Below are positions 35,692 to 46,251 of a DNA stretch of 64,000 nt, one piece after another (positions within the stretch are counted from its first letter, which is position 1; every line of letters begins with the position of its first letter). This DNA comes from Capsicum annuum (Eukaryota; Streptophyta; Magnoliopsida; Solanales; Solanaceae). Below the pieces are notes generated by a model. The model ran no database searches. It saw only the letters and a list, made by a program, of their open reading frames with translations, and was not told where the DNA came from. The position numbers and the translations under genes are program-made. Location: positions 26,908,913-26,972,912 of the forward strand of contig NC_061111.1 in the NCBI RefSeq assembly GCF_002878395.1, in the 5' to 3' direction.

Positions 35692-36320
35692 GTAATTGAG
35701 TGTATATTTCTGGCCCTCCCACTTCCAAACACGTTATTCTCTTTGTCTCCGACGTTTATGGTTATGAAGCACCAAATTTGAGGAAGCTTGCTGACAAAGT
35801 TGTAGATGCAGGATACTATGTGGTGGTTCTTGATTTTCTTTGGGGTGATCCTTATACTACCGATAAGCCTTTGTCAATCTGGATACAATATCAAGGAACA
35901 GAAAAAGGATTTGAAGATGCAAAAAAGGTTGTTGTAGCTCTCAAGGATAAAGGTATATCTGCAATTGGAGCTGCAGGGTTTTGCTAGGGTGCAAAGATGG
36001 CTACTGAGCTTGCTAAGTCTGACAACATTCAAGCTGCAGTGCTATTGCACCCATCATTAGTCAAGGTTGTTGATATGAAAGATGTGAAGGCACCAATAGC
36101 TATTTTAGCTGCTGAGATAGATAAAATCTCTCCTCCAGAGCTTACTAAGCAATTTGACGATATTTTATCATCAAAACCTGAGGTGGACAAATTTGTCAAA
36201 AAAATTTCTAGTGCTAAGCATGGGTGGACAGTGAGATACAATGTTGAAGATAAAGAGGCAGTGCAGCAAGCTGAAGAAGCCCACCGGGACATGTCAAAGA
36301 ATGGTTTAAGTAAGGTGTGA
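35692..36320 (+). pseudogene. Captured dienelactone hydrolase-like gene with premature stop
   Basis: The product would be a DLH-family alpha/beta hydrolase, close to plant proteins annotated as endo-1,3;1,4-beta-glucanase-like/dienelactone hydrolase. The frame from about 35700 gives ISGPPTSKHVILFVSDVYGY and continues to a stop at 36318-36320. The nucleophile motif GFC is followed directly by TAG (35985-35987) where relatives have Trp (GFCWGAK); one base change explains it. After the stop the frame continues with Asp (AAEIDKISPP) and His (AKHGW), so the Cys-Asp-His triad positions all survive. A one-base shift alters the last codons (WF would read in the next frame). There is no ATG at the expected N-terminus; about 30 residues are missing. 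Coding is uninterrupted by introns over about 620 bp. It sits inside a CACTA element and is most likely captured. Confidence 0.85.
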
Positions 36321-36329
36321 CTGTTTCAC

Positions 36330-39300
36330 AAGACATAAGATGTTCAGTCTAAATCTACACAAGTTGTCAGACATGTACTTCCCAACTGGTTGATTGGCCT
36401 TAAAATGATTCTTAAGTTGGGTGTATAACCTAACAAAAATGTTTAGAAACTTATCGATAAGTCAAATAGCCAGGAACTAGGGAAGAGCTTCCCTTGTCCA
36501 AGTGAATCAATTGATACTTCTTCACTGGAATATTACACGGTGTAGATAGGTTAAATTTTTTTAGATGTATACATACTATACATTGAATTCCTTTTACTTC
36601 GTGTGTTATTTTTTTATATTTCACCCAACAATATTATAGAAACTAAAGATAAAGTCAAAAGATTCTATATACTAATAAATAGATGTCATATATATAGAGG
36701 GGTAAATGGTAAATAACCAAGGACAGCAAGTTATTTACCATCGGAGCTAACAGAGGTGTTCTGCAATGAAACCAAAACCTGGGAGTTAGAGAGCCAACGA
36801 GCATCGCCAAAAGTAATGGAACTACAGACCAAAAATTAAAATCTGCTACTCACGTTAACAGACCAAAGAAATGTATAACAATTGGTGCAAGCAAAACTGT
36901 TCACATCAAAAAACTGACTTGCTGATCATTATTAGCAGTGATTATCCTCGTCGAACCACTACAAAGAACCATATAAGCACTGGTATACAGCGGTCTCCAC
37001 ATTGAATTCAAAAAAGCTACAGAGACAAATTTCAAGGACTTACGTTAGACCATAACAAATATCCACGGCATTAGTTATAGCATTCTCTTCGTTACTTATT
37101 TTTTTAGTGAATGCAACTCCAGGTTGGTTTAAATACTGCACAAGATAAGATCATATCAGTATGACTGACTTAAGGAAGAGTCCAATTCTGCAAAGAATGT
37201 ACTATAATCAAACCTTACAAATAAGCTCCCCTTGGAAACCACCAGCAACCATTAAGCCAGAGAGTTAATTCTTGATTGTCAAAAGTCATTTAAGTATATA
37301 AAAGGGAGACAAAAGGCATTGCTAACCATAGAGGCACCAATGGCCTAGCAATATTTAGCACTTTTTTTCCCCTCCTGAGAAGTGAGGGCCATTGCATCGC
37401 GAAATAATTTAGTATGAGATACACATCATGTTTTGATGTCGGTCATAAGAGATTCATCAACTAAAACAATAATATATACAGGTTGATACACTCATAAATG
37501 GATAAGCAATTGAGCCCCCAAGTTCTCAATGTGATTAACTAAGCAAGTGAGCCCCCAAGTTCTCAATGTGATTGATTAAGGGCACAACACCGCATAACAA
37601 GAGATTGAATTAGCAATTACTCCCCCAAGTTCAGAAATGTGATTGACTGAGGGCTGAAAAACACACAATCAAATCACTGAAAAATTTAAAAGTGAAAGTC
37701 GTATATTCTCAAATGAATGACACAAACACAACACAACTTAACTCTCCCACTCATATACTGCAAAAACTCAGTTGTCAAAAAGTTGAAACGACAGCCCATG
37801 GAGTATCAAATCAGTAAATCTTCTTTTTCTAATAGAAACAGATAGATGATAGCTACAAGAGAAGATGTACCAAAGCAATTATATAATGATCAAAATTGTG
37901 AAGAAATTGAGACTCAACAATTATAATTTATAACCCACACAGTGGAAGTACTTAATAAGCCTAAAGCAGAATCCATCTCTAATAAACAAAGTGAAAAAAA
38001 GTGCAATCATCATCTTCAACAGAAGAAATAACATCGATCCTAGCACAACCAAATCTGCTTACTAAAAAAATGAGTTAAAAACTAATACAGGATATCAGAA
38101 AAACGGTTCTTATCCAAATCTTGTTGCTTCCACATTTAGTGAAATATCATTACTGAAAGCAACAAATAAAATCGGCATAAGCCAAATTTGACCTATGTAA
38201 AGAGAGGAAGAAAAATAAAACTGCATCAAGAAATAATAAGGTGACGTTAAATTTATATCAGATGAAAATTCACCAACTTGGAGGCCATAAGAAGGATCAT
38301 CTCAAAATATATTGGCCGTGGTGACATATTATTCCAGAAAGTTGTCCAAGCATGTGTTAGAGACACACACAGTCAACGTTTAAGTAAAATTCCATATCAA
38401 GCATCACTCCCACTAAATTCTTCAATGAAGATATAACATTGAAAAAGCAATAAAACAACATTTTTAAACTAAAAATGGAGGAGGATAACACCAGTAACAT
38501 GTCAAAAAATTCAAATTTGTCCCCCATATCACTTCGAAATCATCCTCAAAATCATTCATTGAGATTAATACTTCGTGGCGACAACTCATTCTCGAATGTG
38601 CTGTCATCAAAATCAGTAGTGTCATAGTAGTACTCATCCACCATATACTACAAATCTTGATTTTCATAGAGAGCCATTATCCTAAAATCACCAAAACAAA
38701 ACTTAAACAAGCACTCAAAAAGGCACAAGAATAAGAATTCATGAACTAATTTGACAAGTCTTCATTTGTCAGTACATTAAACAAACAAATTAGCAAAATA
38801 CTATTGAAATACTAAACTATTCACATTAATATTTCTTGATAAAATCATGTCCACTAAGGAAAATATCTAATAGAAAATTAAATTTCAAGATGAATTTCGC
38901 AAAACATAATAGAGAGAGAGATAACTCAGAGACGACTGTCAAGACCAAAAATCAAAAAGTACCAAAAATAAAATTAGGGATAAACATCAATTGTACCTTC
39001 AAAGCTTCGAACAAGCTCAAACCTTCACAACTTCGAATGGATTACCCCGTACTGATTTTCAAACTATGAACTCTCTCCGTTCATTCTTACACTTTCTAAT
39101 ATTTTTAAATGGGTTAAAGAAATTGCAGGTGAAATCGGAAAAATATATATACCCGAAAAGGAATTTAAGCACATACCTGCGAAGTACTATTTGTAATTAG
39201 AGTTTTTGCATCTGTAAGATGTGACTCAAATATTGAGGTATTACAACATTTGAGATTTAAGTAATGAAGAATTGAAAATTTATCAAGAGAAGCTCAAAAA

Positions 39301-39410
39301 ATTTGGGAGAGAAATTTAGCAAATCTAAAAAAAATACGGCTTTTACTTTCTCTTTTTTCTTTTTTTAACTTAGAACTTTCATTGTATTTTTAAATAAATT
39401 AATTAATTGA
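36330..39410. other. Third CACTA interior, no recognised gene
   Basis: AT-rich sequence with only short ORFs. On the minus strand, a TTTCATTGCAG/AACACC...GATG/GTAAAT arrangement around 36745-36770 looks like a tiny exon. Near 37500-37650, a motif GAGCCCCCAAGTTC...AATGTGATTGA occurs three times (about 37512, 37550 and 37620). Nothing else is recognisable. Confidence 0.4.
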
Positions 39411-39414
39411 ATTA

Positions 39415-39681
39415 ATATAGTAGCGACTGGTCGCCCCAAAATGACATTAGAGGCGGTTATTTACAAGTTGCCACTAAAAATGTGGAGCCAAAATTTTGGT
39501 ACTGACGGAAATTGATAAATTTAGAATTAGTCACGCACATTAGTGACGAATCAAGAAAACTTGCTGCTAAAAGTTTATATTCTGTGGTGACTACATATGT
39601 CGCCACTGAACATGAATCTTTTGTAGCAATAAATAGGGTCGCCACTAAATGTTGCTACAATAAATCCTATTTCTTGTAGTG
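39415..39681. repeat. Right terminal and subterminal repeats of the third CACTA
   Basis: TAGCGACTGGTCGCC, GTCGCCACTGAA, GGGTCGCCACTAAATG and the terminal TTCTTGTAGTG mirror the left end. Confidence 0.85.
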
Positions 39682-39684
39682 CTA

Positions 39685-40309
39685 ACAACCATTCAAACAA
39701 AAGTGTTTTAATTAGTAGGCAGTCGGCTAAAGCTGATTCAATAGTGGAACAAAATAACTACGTACTAACAATCAACGTAATTACAACAAACATGGATTGT
39801 GGGAAAACATGAATACATCTCCACCAAACGTGAATACATCTGCACCATATATGTACTGCGAAAAACATTTAGTAATAAAGAAATTCAAGAAAAGAGCAAA
39901 GAACATCCATCTGCACCATATATGCCCAATTTCATTCCCAAAATAATTGCACATAATCAATTTATTGGTAAACAAAGCTATAATAACAAAATTAACACAG
40001 TAAACCTGAAAATCAAGCCAAACATCTCCACAGTACCAGTGACCGCAGATGCCTTCGAAGGGTCTTCCAAAGAATTTCCAAAGGAAATAGGACAAATATC
40101 GTCAGTAAGTTATTCGAAGATGCCTCATCTAGGGGGGAATGGAAGAAGGGTCAATTTGGGGAAAAAAATAAGAAAGAGGGTCAGTCCTAAAACTGTTTTG
40201 GCCTATTAAAAAAATTAAGAGGGAAATGTTTTAGCCAATTAAAAAAAAAGAGGGAAATGTTTGGCAAATTTTTTTCAAAAAAGAGGAAAAATGTTTTTAT
40301 TATTTTTTT
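39685..40309. other. Second CACTA, right interior
   Basis: There is an open frame at 39799-40209 on the plus strand, Lys/Ile/Ser-rich with no domain I recognise. A duplicated motif (GTTTTGGCC/AGGGAAATGTTT) lies near 40195-40262. I do not call a gene. Confidence 0.4.
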
Positions 40310-40479
40310 GATTGATGGCGGGGTTTAAAACCACCGCAATTGATAGCGGGGGTTTAAAACCCCCGCAAATTTATAAATTTTAGCGACAGATTTTTAACCC
40401 CCGCATTTCATAAAATTTTATGGAGGTTAAAATAACCCCCACAAATAAACCCCTGCAATTTTACCCGTTTGTAATAGTG
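40310..40479. repeat. Right terminal and subterminal repeats of the second CACTA
   Basis: GGCGGGGTTTAAAACCACCG, GCGGGGGTTTAAAACCCCCG and related half-sites are packed before the terminal TTTGTAATAGTG. Confidence 0.88.
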
Positions 40480-40649
40480 AAATCAGGATGCTGCAGCAGC
40501 AGTTCAGCTCTTTCATTCAGACTGCGAGGGTTATTCCTCCGTTTCCTGGTGATGCAGTTTGGGTTGCAAAATGTTTAGGTCCCCTGGATGATTTCAGCAC
40601 GGATGACGATATGGAGGACGAGGACGAATTCGATGATGATGACTTTTAG
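40480..40649 (+). pseudogene. CACTA second gene (TNPA-like), 3' part
   Basis: This is the C-terminal coding end that belongs to 28697-30401. Removing the second CACTA with one copy of its AAA duplication brings it into frame with the ATTSQ-encoding frame just before 30402. It reads MLQQQFSSFIQTARVIPPFP (40488 on) and ends in an acidic tail, DEDEFDDDDF, with stop TAG at 40647-40649. Gln-rich then acidic C-termini are common in this family. The upstream coiled-coil frame differs by a frameshift, so the gene was already damaged or decayed later. Confidence 0.8.
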
Positions 40650-40889
40650 TTTTTTTATTTTTATATGTGTTGTACTTTGAATTTAGACATTTTGTTGCTT
40701 GAAACTATTGTTGTAGTTTTTTGTTACTCACTTTTGTTGGACATTTTGTATGTGTTTTACACTTTTGAAATTATTTACATTTGGTTTTTGGTTGTCGTTG
40801 TTGTTGTATTTCAGTTGGTTACTGTTGTAATGCATTGTTGTTGTTGCATGCTGTATTTGGTTTTTGATTTTTATTTTTAAAAAAAAAAT

Positions 40890-41122
40890 TCCAGAAAAAT
40901 CAACCACAAGTGGTCGGTTTTTTAAATTTATTTTGCAGAAAATCGACCACAAGTGACTGGTTTTATATTAAATTTAATTAATTAATTTAATAAAAATCGA
41001 TCACTTGTGGTCAGTTTAAGATTAAAATTAATTAATTAATTTACTAAAAAATCGACCACTTGTGGTCGGTTTTTTTTCCTAAAATTATTTATTTTAATTT
41101 TAAAAAAATAATAATGAATTTT

Positions 41123-41166
<44 letters not shown>

Positions 41167-41305
41167 TATATTTTTAAAAAAAAGGACCAGTTGTGGTCGG
41201 TTTTTAAAAAACTACCACTACTTTACCGATCATACACTTTGATCGATTTTGTGGTCGGAAATTGGGGAAAACCGACCACTTGTGGTCGATTTTTGTGGTC
41301 GGTTT
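40890..41305. repeat. Right subterminal palindromic repeats of the outer CACTA
   Basis: At least six copies of (A)CGACCAC(T/A)(T/A)GTGGTCG(G) or close variants lie at about 40903, 40943, 40998, 41053, 41187 and 41272, spaced 40-130 bp apart. A (TA)n run at 41126-41163 separates two of them. Confidence 0.88.
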
Positions 41306-41327
41306 TCCCCTTTTTTTTTTAGTAGTG
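41306..41327. repeat. Right terminal inverted repeat of the outer CACTA
   Basis: TTTTTTTTTTAGTAGTG is the reverse complement of a standard CACTACTAAAA terminus. The bases after it are AAT, the candidate 3 bp duplication, but the left partner cannot be checked. Confidence 0.85.
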
Positions 41328-41830
41328 AATGGAGAAGTATTGAAAAAAGTTAAAGCTATTAAAAAGATATTGCAATCTGTAAATCTAAAAAATTCATATC
41401 AAGAATATAGTTCTTGAGGTACCCAAGATTTACATACTTTGAGACACGATACGATGATCTTGATTAATCGAAAATGAATTGGTGATATACTAGATGTTCG
41501 TGAATTAAAAGACATATGAAATAAAGCAAAATTATGACCAACTAAAACACAAAAACGAGTCATTAAATCTGTCTTAAATAAATGATAAAGACCAGAATTT
41601 AGAAGTAGGAGAGACAAGCAGCGAAGATAGAAATAAATTTCACTGTGACATAGATGATAGATGTCTTTGATTGTAAGGACTCCAATAATGATCAAACTGA
41701 TTTACCAATATTTTTGGGGGCTAAAAAGGATAATTAATTTGATTGGAATTGATGCTCTTCGATATAGGAAAGTATTTTAAATCATGAAACATGTAACAGA
41801 TGTAATTATTCTACATACAAGGTGAGACGA
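41328..41830. other. Intergenic, no recognised feature
   Basis: An open minus-strand frame (41399-41695) is rich in Leu/Ile/Cys/Ser and matches nothing I know. It is probably chance in AT-rich DNA. Confidence 0.4.
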
Positions 41831-41869
41831 TTAAAAAAAATAGAAATGTTTGTCATTATCGCTTGACAG

Positions 41870-42020
41870 AAATTATTTGAAGTTGTGAAGAAATTTGAAA
41901 TGAAAAAAGCAAAACAGTTCACCAAGAGCAAAGTTTCTGATTTTGTTGGAGCTTTGGCAAAAGCAGTTGGTCAAAAGAGAAAGTATATTCAAGAAATTAA
42001 AGTACTCGAAAAGTAATTAC
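41870..42020 (+). other. Coding-like fragment, origin unknown
   Basis: On the plus strand there is a 40-50 codon stretch with strongly protein-like composition: EMKKAKQFTKSKVSDFVGAL, then AKAVGQKRKYIQEIKVLEK and a stop. It is more GC-balanced than its surroundings, and no start codon or splice context is convincing. It may be a captured or decayed exon. I do not recognise a family. Confidence 0.35.
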
Positions 42021-42029
42021 ATAGCAATT

Positions 42030-44617
42030 TATAAGTGAGGGACGTGTTATAGCAATATCCATTGAAATTGTTATTTAGTATATATACCAATTAGAATTCA
42101 ACATAGAATCATATTCTAATCCTACAATAATATTAATTAGACCTTTTTTAACATTTGAGAATGATGATATCTGTTTGATTGACCAATCCAACATAACAAA
42201 TATGGAAAAAAAAATTGTGAAATCGTTTTAGACTTGCCACAAAAGGATATGTGCTCACTTGCATGAGAATTTTGTCAAAAGAAAATATATCTATAGAATT
42301 CAAATCCCACAGACCCAAAAAAAAACCCTATTTTATATAATAATAAAAAATATTATAGTTCTTCTCATGCTCCACTAAATGCTATTTAGAAAAAGATTTT
42401 ATAGCCCCAATTCAATCAAATTGTAAATGAAATTTACTAAAACATTTTTTTAAAAAAGAAAAAACTACCTTGCAAAAACACCAAAAGTAAATGAAGAAAT
42501 AATCATTCCAAATGAAAGGACGTACGTATATCAAATGAACAAAGTTGGTAGTTCATGCTTATAATAACACTGAGGTACGAATTTTATGGGAGAAAAGGTG
42601 AACTAACCCAATAAGTAATAAAATCAGTATACTTAATATCATGTTTGGTAGGATTTTAGTAATTGCTGTGCATAAATTCAGCATATAGTACGATGTTTGG
42701 TTAATTATTAGTAGATAACTAATTTAGTATTATTACATACATATAGAATCTGATATACTTAATACATGAATAACTTTAATCGACACTAGCTAGCCAAAAC
42801 TCGTTTCATTGTAGTTAAATGACATCACATGTAGATTTATCACTGACTAAATTGTCAAAATAAATCACAGTCGTCACATTCATGTACATTAGTTAAGAGT
42901 CTTAATCGCTTGGTAGCTAATAAAGAGATGACTTATTCATGTATTAATTTCTACATAAGTTATACAAGTTTGATAACTAGTTATTAGAAAATAATTATTT
43001 ATGTATAAAATTAATATGATGTTTAATTTGTAAAATATAATTCGGTATAACTAATATATGTATAAGTTATGAGAAAATTTATGTATCATGTTATGTGGAA
43101 TATCATATAGGATAATCAATATCAACATACTTAATACTTACACAACATATATTTTTATTACTGACATTTACATAATTCTAATCAGCTAACATACGACCCG
43201 TAAATGATTGGTATTTGACGAAGTTGATATTTCTCTAATATTTGAATTCTAATTTGGAGACTGAAGACTTTTAGTAAAACCTTTCTTTCTTTTTCCTTTT
43301 TTTTTAATAAAAGATGTTTAACCTTGAATATTCAAAGTAAAAAATAATATTTTTTTTTATTTTTTTTTTGGCTATAGGCTTTGCGGGAAGGTATGGGAAT
43401 TGGGATCAAATGCCACGTCCGATCTTGAATTAATGACTTTCAACTCTAAACTCTTATTTTTCAAAAATGTTCCCCTGGGTAAATTAATTTTCTTTATTAT
43501 TACAACAGTTAACCAATCATTTAATTTTAATCATATATAAATAGTATAAATTTTTATTGAAGAGAGTTTGAATGAAACCCCTAAGAACAATCTAGCTTAA
43601 TAGTAGTAGTAATTAGTGGAAAATTATCAAACAATTAACGGTGCATCCTTTAAGCTGAGTATAAATTAAGTGAAAAACAATGTAAGTTTTTAGGTCGTAC
43701 AAGAGACAGAAAAACTGCTTATTGAAAGTTCAATTATGATGATAAAATTTTAGCACTGCAATTCTGTAACAAACAGTTAAAAGCAATGTAACAATAATTT
43801 TTCAAGAGACTGTCTTGGGATCTATACAAATCGGTTTCGTATAATTGAATCAGAAATAAACTAAATCGAAATTGTAAAATCGAATTGAACTGAAGTTATT
43901 TCAGTTCAATTTCAATTATCATTTTCACCCCGAAAAAAAAATCACATCAAGTTCTTAGAACCGAACTGATCAAACGTCCAATCTTAATAGTTGTAGTGTG
44001 AAAAAAAAAAAAAAAGTTGTCGTAGAATTGTGCTTTCAACAAATAAGATTTCATTTTGTCACTTGTTATTAATTTTGGCCTCATTAGAAAAAAAAAAATT
44101 GTGAAAATTAATTTTTTGGCCAGAATTGGCAGCAAAATCCTGACGAGTCGTAATGAGACTAGTTTTAACAGTAAGTTAGGGTGATTATTAGGATTTCGAT
44201 ATAAGTCTTGGTTGATCACCATACATCTTTTTTGCATTCCAAATAAAATTGTGGTAATTCATTGAGACTTATGACCAAAATTACTTTCGACAATCAGTAT
44301 AATTTAAAAAATAAAAAAAATTCCATAACTTTTTGTAATTTATTAGGTAGAAATTTCCATAACATAGTTTTGCTTCAAATTTGTCCAAAATGTTCCAAAC
44401 GACTCCAAGTTTAAAATTGAATCTCTTTTTTTCTTTTATATCTTAGTTTATATCCATTCTTGAACAGTATCCAACCTTTTAATGCAAGTTTCAATAATTT
44501 TTACATTGTTAGTATAGATTCAATTCAAATTCTCAAAAATTAAGTCCAACTTTGTTTGGTGTGCAAACAAAAGTCTTATATTGGTAGTTGAAAATTTTGA
44601 GAAGCTATATATAAAGT
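42030..44617. other. Intergenic AT-rich DNA with degenerate MITE-like sequence
   Basis: At 42640-43200 there are ATGTTTGGT motifs and complementary stretches that suggest an old Tourist-type MITE, but no matching termini could be fixed. At 43830-43980, AACTGAAGTTATTTCAGTTCAA is an imperfect palindrome next to AACCGAACTGA. No genes were seen. Confidence 0.4.
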
Positions 44618-44723
44618 GTAGGATCTCTTAAGGGTGAGAGGTCTTTTGAGGAAAATTGTGCGGGCTTGACGTAGGATCTCTTAAGGGTGAGAGGTCTTTT
44701 GAGGAAAATCGTGCGGGCTTAAC
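44618..44723. repeat. Tandem duplication, unit 53 bp
   Basis: The segment starting GTAGGATCTCTTAAGGGTGA and ending GTGCGGGCTT(G/A)AC occurs twice in a row (44618 and 44671) with two differences. Confidence 0.92.
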
Positions 44724-44751
44724 CTAAAGCAAACAACATCACAACATGTAA

Positions 44752-45144
44752 GGGATCGTTTGGTAGAGTGTATTGGAGAATTAATGCATGCATTAGTTTA
44801 ATATGTAATAGTATTTTGTTTGGTATATTTTTTCACCTCATGTATAACTAATGTCACTCTATTGTGTATTGAGGTGTGTATTATTAATAATTCAAAATTC
44901 ATGATATTAGCAATGCAATGGATCCAACGCATGCAATAACATAATTAAAGACCCTCAAAAAAATTTCCGCATACTTTCCAACATATATGTATGGAGGGTA
45001 TTTCTGTAATTTTATTATTGTTTTTCTTTTAAATTGTAATTCATGTTATCAACCATTATATAAGAAAAATACAAGCATAACTAATGCAAGTATAACTAAT
45101 ATAACATATTTTGCATTATTTTTATACACTTTACCAAACGACCG
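44752..45144. mobile_element. Tourist-type MITE (393 bp)
   Basis: The termini GGGATCGTTTGGTAGAGTG and (reverse complement of the right end) CGGTCGTTTGGTAAAGTG form an inverted repeat. TAA flanks both sides (44749-44751 and 45145-45147), the 3 bp TWA duplication of PIF/Harbinger MITEs. The interior is AT-rich with repeated ATAACTAAT motifs. No coding. Confidence 0.85.
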
Positions 45145-45337
45145 TAAGTGTGTCTGTGAGCTGACTGAGCCCAACACAAACTGTATTCTTTTGGAAAAGC
45201 TCAATAAAACACAATAACAAATATTTTCCTAAGCTTCTTCAATCAAAATCAATCCAAAATGATCACAAATAAGGAAATAGTCTCCCATTATTTACCTCAA
45301 CATTTAAAGACTCTGGAAAAGATGAAGAAGCAACAAC

Positions 45338-45825
45338 GGGAAAAGGCATCATTTTCATCCAAACTATACCCAAAAAGTTGAAGTCACACCTAAACTATAC
45401 TAGTGACCTATTACACACCTAAACTATTAAAAAGTGAAACTATTTACACCCTGTCAGGCTACCACCACTTGCATGTGGTGTAGTGTTTTACACGCGCTGT
45501 CACGTCAGCACCACGTCAGTAAAAAGTATCACTTTTTCATAGTTAAGATGTATAATAGGTCACTTATATAGTTTAGGTGTGGATTCGACTTTTCGACCAT
45601 AGTTTGGGGTGGAACCGATGACTTGTCCCTTAATGTTTTTAGCCGTTTACTTTTTTTATTTAATAAGCTGGACGCGCCTAAAATAAGTGTATCACACGCG
45701 CCTTAGAATGGGGGGTCGCAGGGAGGTAATAATATACTTTTTTATAGTTAAGGTGTGTAATAGGTCATTTAGATGTGGTTTAGACTTTTCGAATATAGTT
45801 TAGGATGAAAACGATATTTTTTCCC
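45338..45825. mobile_element. MITE with duplicated right end
   Basis: The left terminus GGGAAAAGGCATCATTTTCA is complementary to the right terminus at about 45800-45825 (GATGAAAACGATATTTTTTCCC). A second right-end-like sequence ending CTTGTCCC lies at about 45540-45630. Both right arms share AGGTGTNTAATAGGTCA with the left arm in reverse. This suggests either a tandem/nested pair or an internal duplication. No clean target duplication was found. Confidence 0.65.
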
Positions 45826-46251
45826 AAACAGCAACATATAACATACATACATATGTATGTAAAAATATTTAAAAAATTAAATATCCTGGAAAGGATATCC
45901 CGCAAATTCCTGTATAACGGGAGGAAAAATATGTTAATGTAATAAAAAGTCTTCCAATCTATGCAATAATTAAATAAAATAATTCAAATTAAAGAAGATA
46001 TTTCAGCAAAATGTTGATTGATTATAGGATACAACAAGTTGGGTCTAAGTCTCAAAATCAACACAGTCAAATTTGTACTCGGATCCCTATATGTCAACTG
46101 GCCACTTGGCAAAATCTAAATAAAAATAATTTATATAATAATATAATAAGATATCATAAAAGATATGAAGCCCTTGTATGATAATATATAGATTGCATAC
46201 GATTCTCAATGGCCACGGCGTCTTCTCTCTATCTATGCATGCCTCTGAGGA
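45826..46251. other. Intergenic, no recognised feature
   Basis: AT-rich; a 71-codon minus-strand frame (46087-46302) is not convincing as a gene. Confidence 0.4.

Larger units (their letters stand above)
34625..39681. mobile_element. Third CACTA element, non-autonomous, inserted in the second CACTA
   Basis: The left end is CACTACAAGAAATTTTTCCT and the right end (reverse complement) is CACTACAAGAAATAGGATTT, a 13 bp perfect then imperfect terminal inverted repeat. CTA flanks it on both sides (34622-34624 and 39682-39684). Subterminal palindromes on TAGTGGCGAC/GTCGCCACTA lie at 34645-35150 and 39415-39660. Length is 5,057 bp. No transposase is present. It carries a dienelactone-hydrolase-like pseudogene, making it a gene-capturing CACTA. 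Confidence 0.93.
30402..40479. mobile_element. Second CACTA element, non-autonomous, inserted in the TNPA-like gene
   Basis: The left end is CACTACAAAAAAT and the right end is GTTTGTAATAGTG (reverse complement CACTATTACAAAC). The element is flanked by AAA at 30399-30401 and 40480-40482, the 3 bp duplication expected of CACTA elements. Subterminal palindromes built on GGGGGTTTTAAACCCCC occur at both ends. Length is 10,078 bp, of which 5,060 is a further nested element and its duplication. No transposase domain was seen, so it must have moved in trans. It carries an exon-like fragment of a host gene. Confidence 0.92.
1000..41327 (+). mobile_element. Outer CACTA (En/Spm) DNA transposon, split by nested insertions
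   Basis: This is the outermost element of the nest. Its right end (41311-41327) reads as the reverse complement of CACTACTAAAAAAAAAA, the family's terminal motif. Palindromic subterminal repeats built on GACCAC...GTGGTC lie at 1005-1095 and 40890-41305. Between them lie a spliced leader, a TNPD-type transposase and a TNPA-like gene, all on the plus strand. Subtracting the Ogre (21.8 kb) and the second CACTA (10.1 kb) leaves about 8.4 kb, a usual size for an autonomous CACTA element. The left CACTA terminus was not found; the start given is approximate, so the terminus may have decayed or been lost. Both genes carry stops, so the element is not autonomous now. Confidence 0.85.

Noticed and set aside
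39799..40209. 136-codon plus-strand ORF as a transposase remnant of CACTA-2
   Set aside because: No transposase motif or other domain could be recognised; its start and composition are unconvincing.
40665..40952. Leu/Val-rich ORF after the TNPA-like stop
   Set aside because: Low-complexity TTG/GTT-rich DNA in the 3' untranslated part of the outer CACTA; overlaps subterminal repeats.
42640..43210. Tourist-like MITE
   Set aside because: TGTTTGGT motifs are present but I could not fix complementary ends or a duplication.
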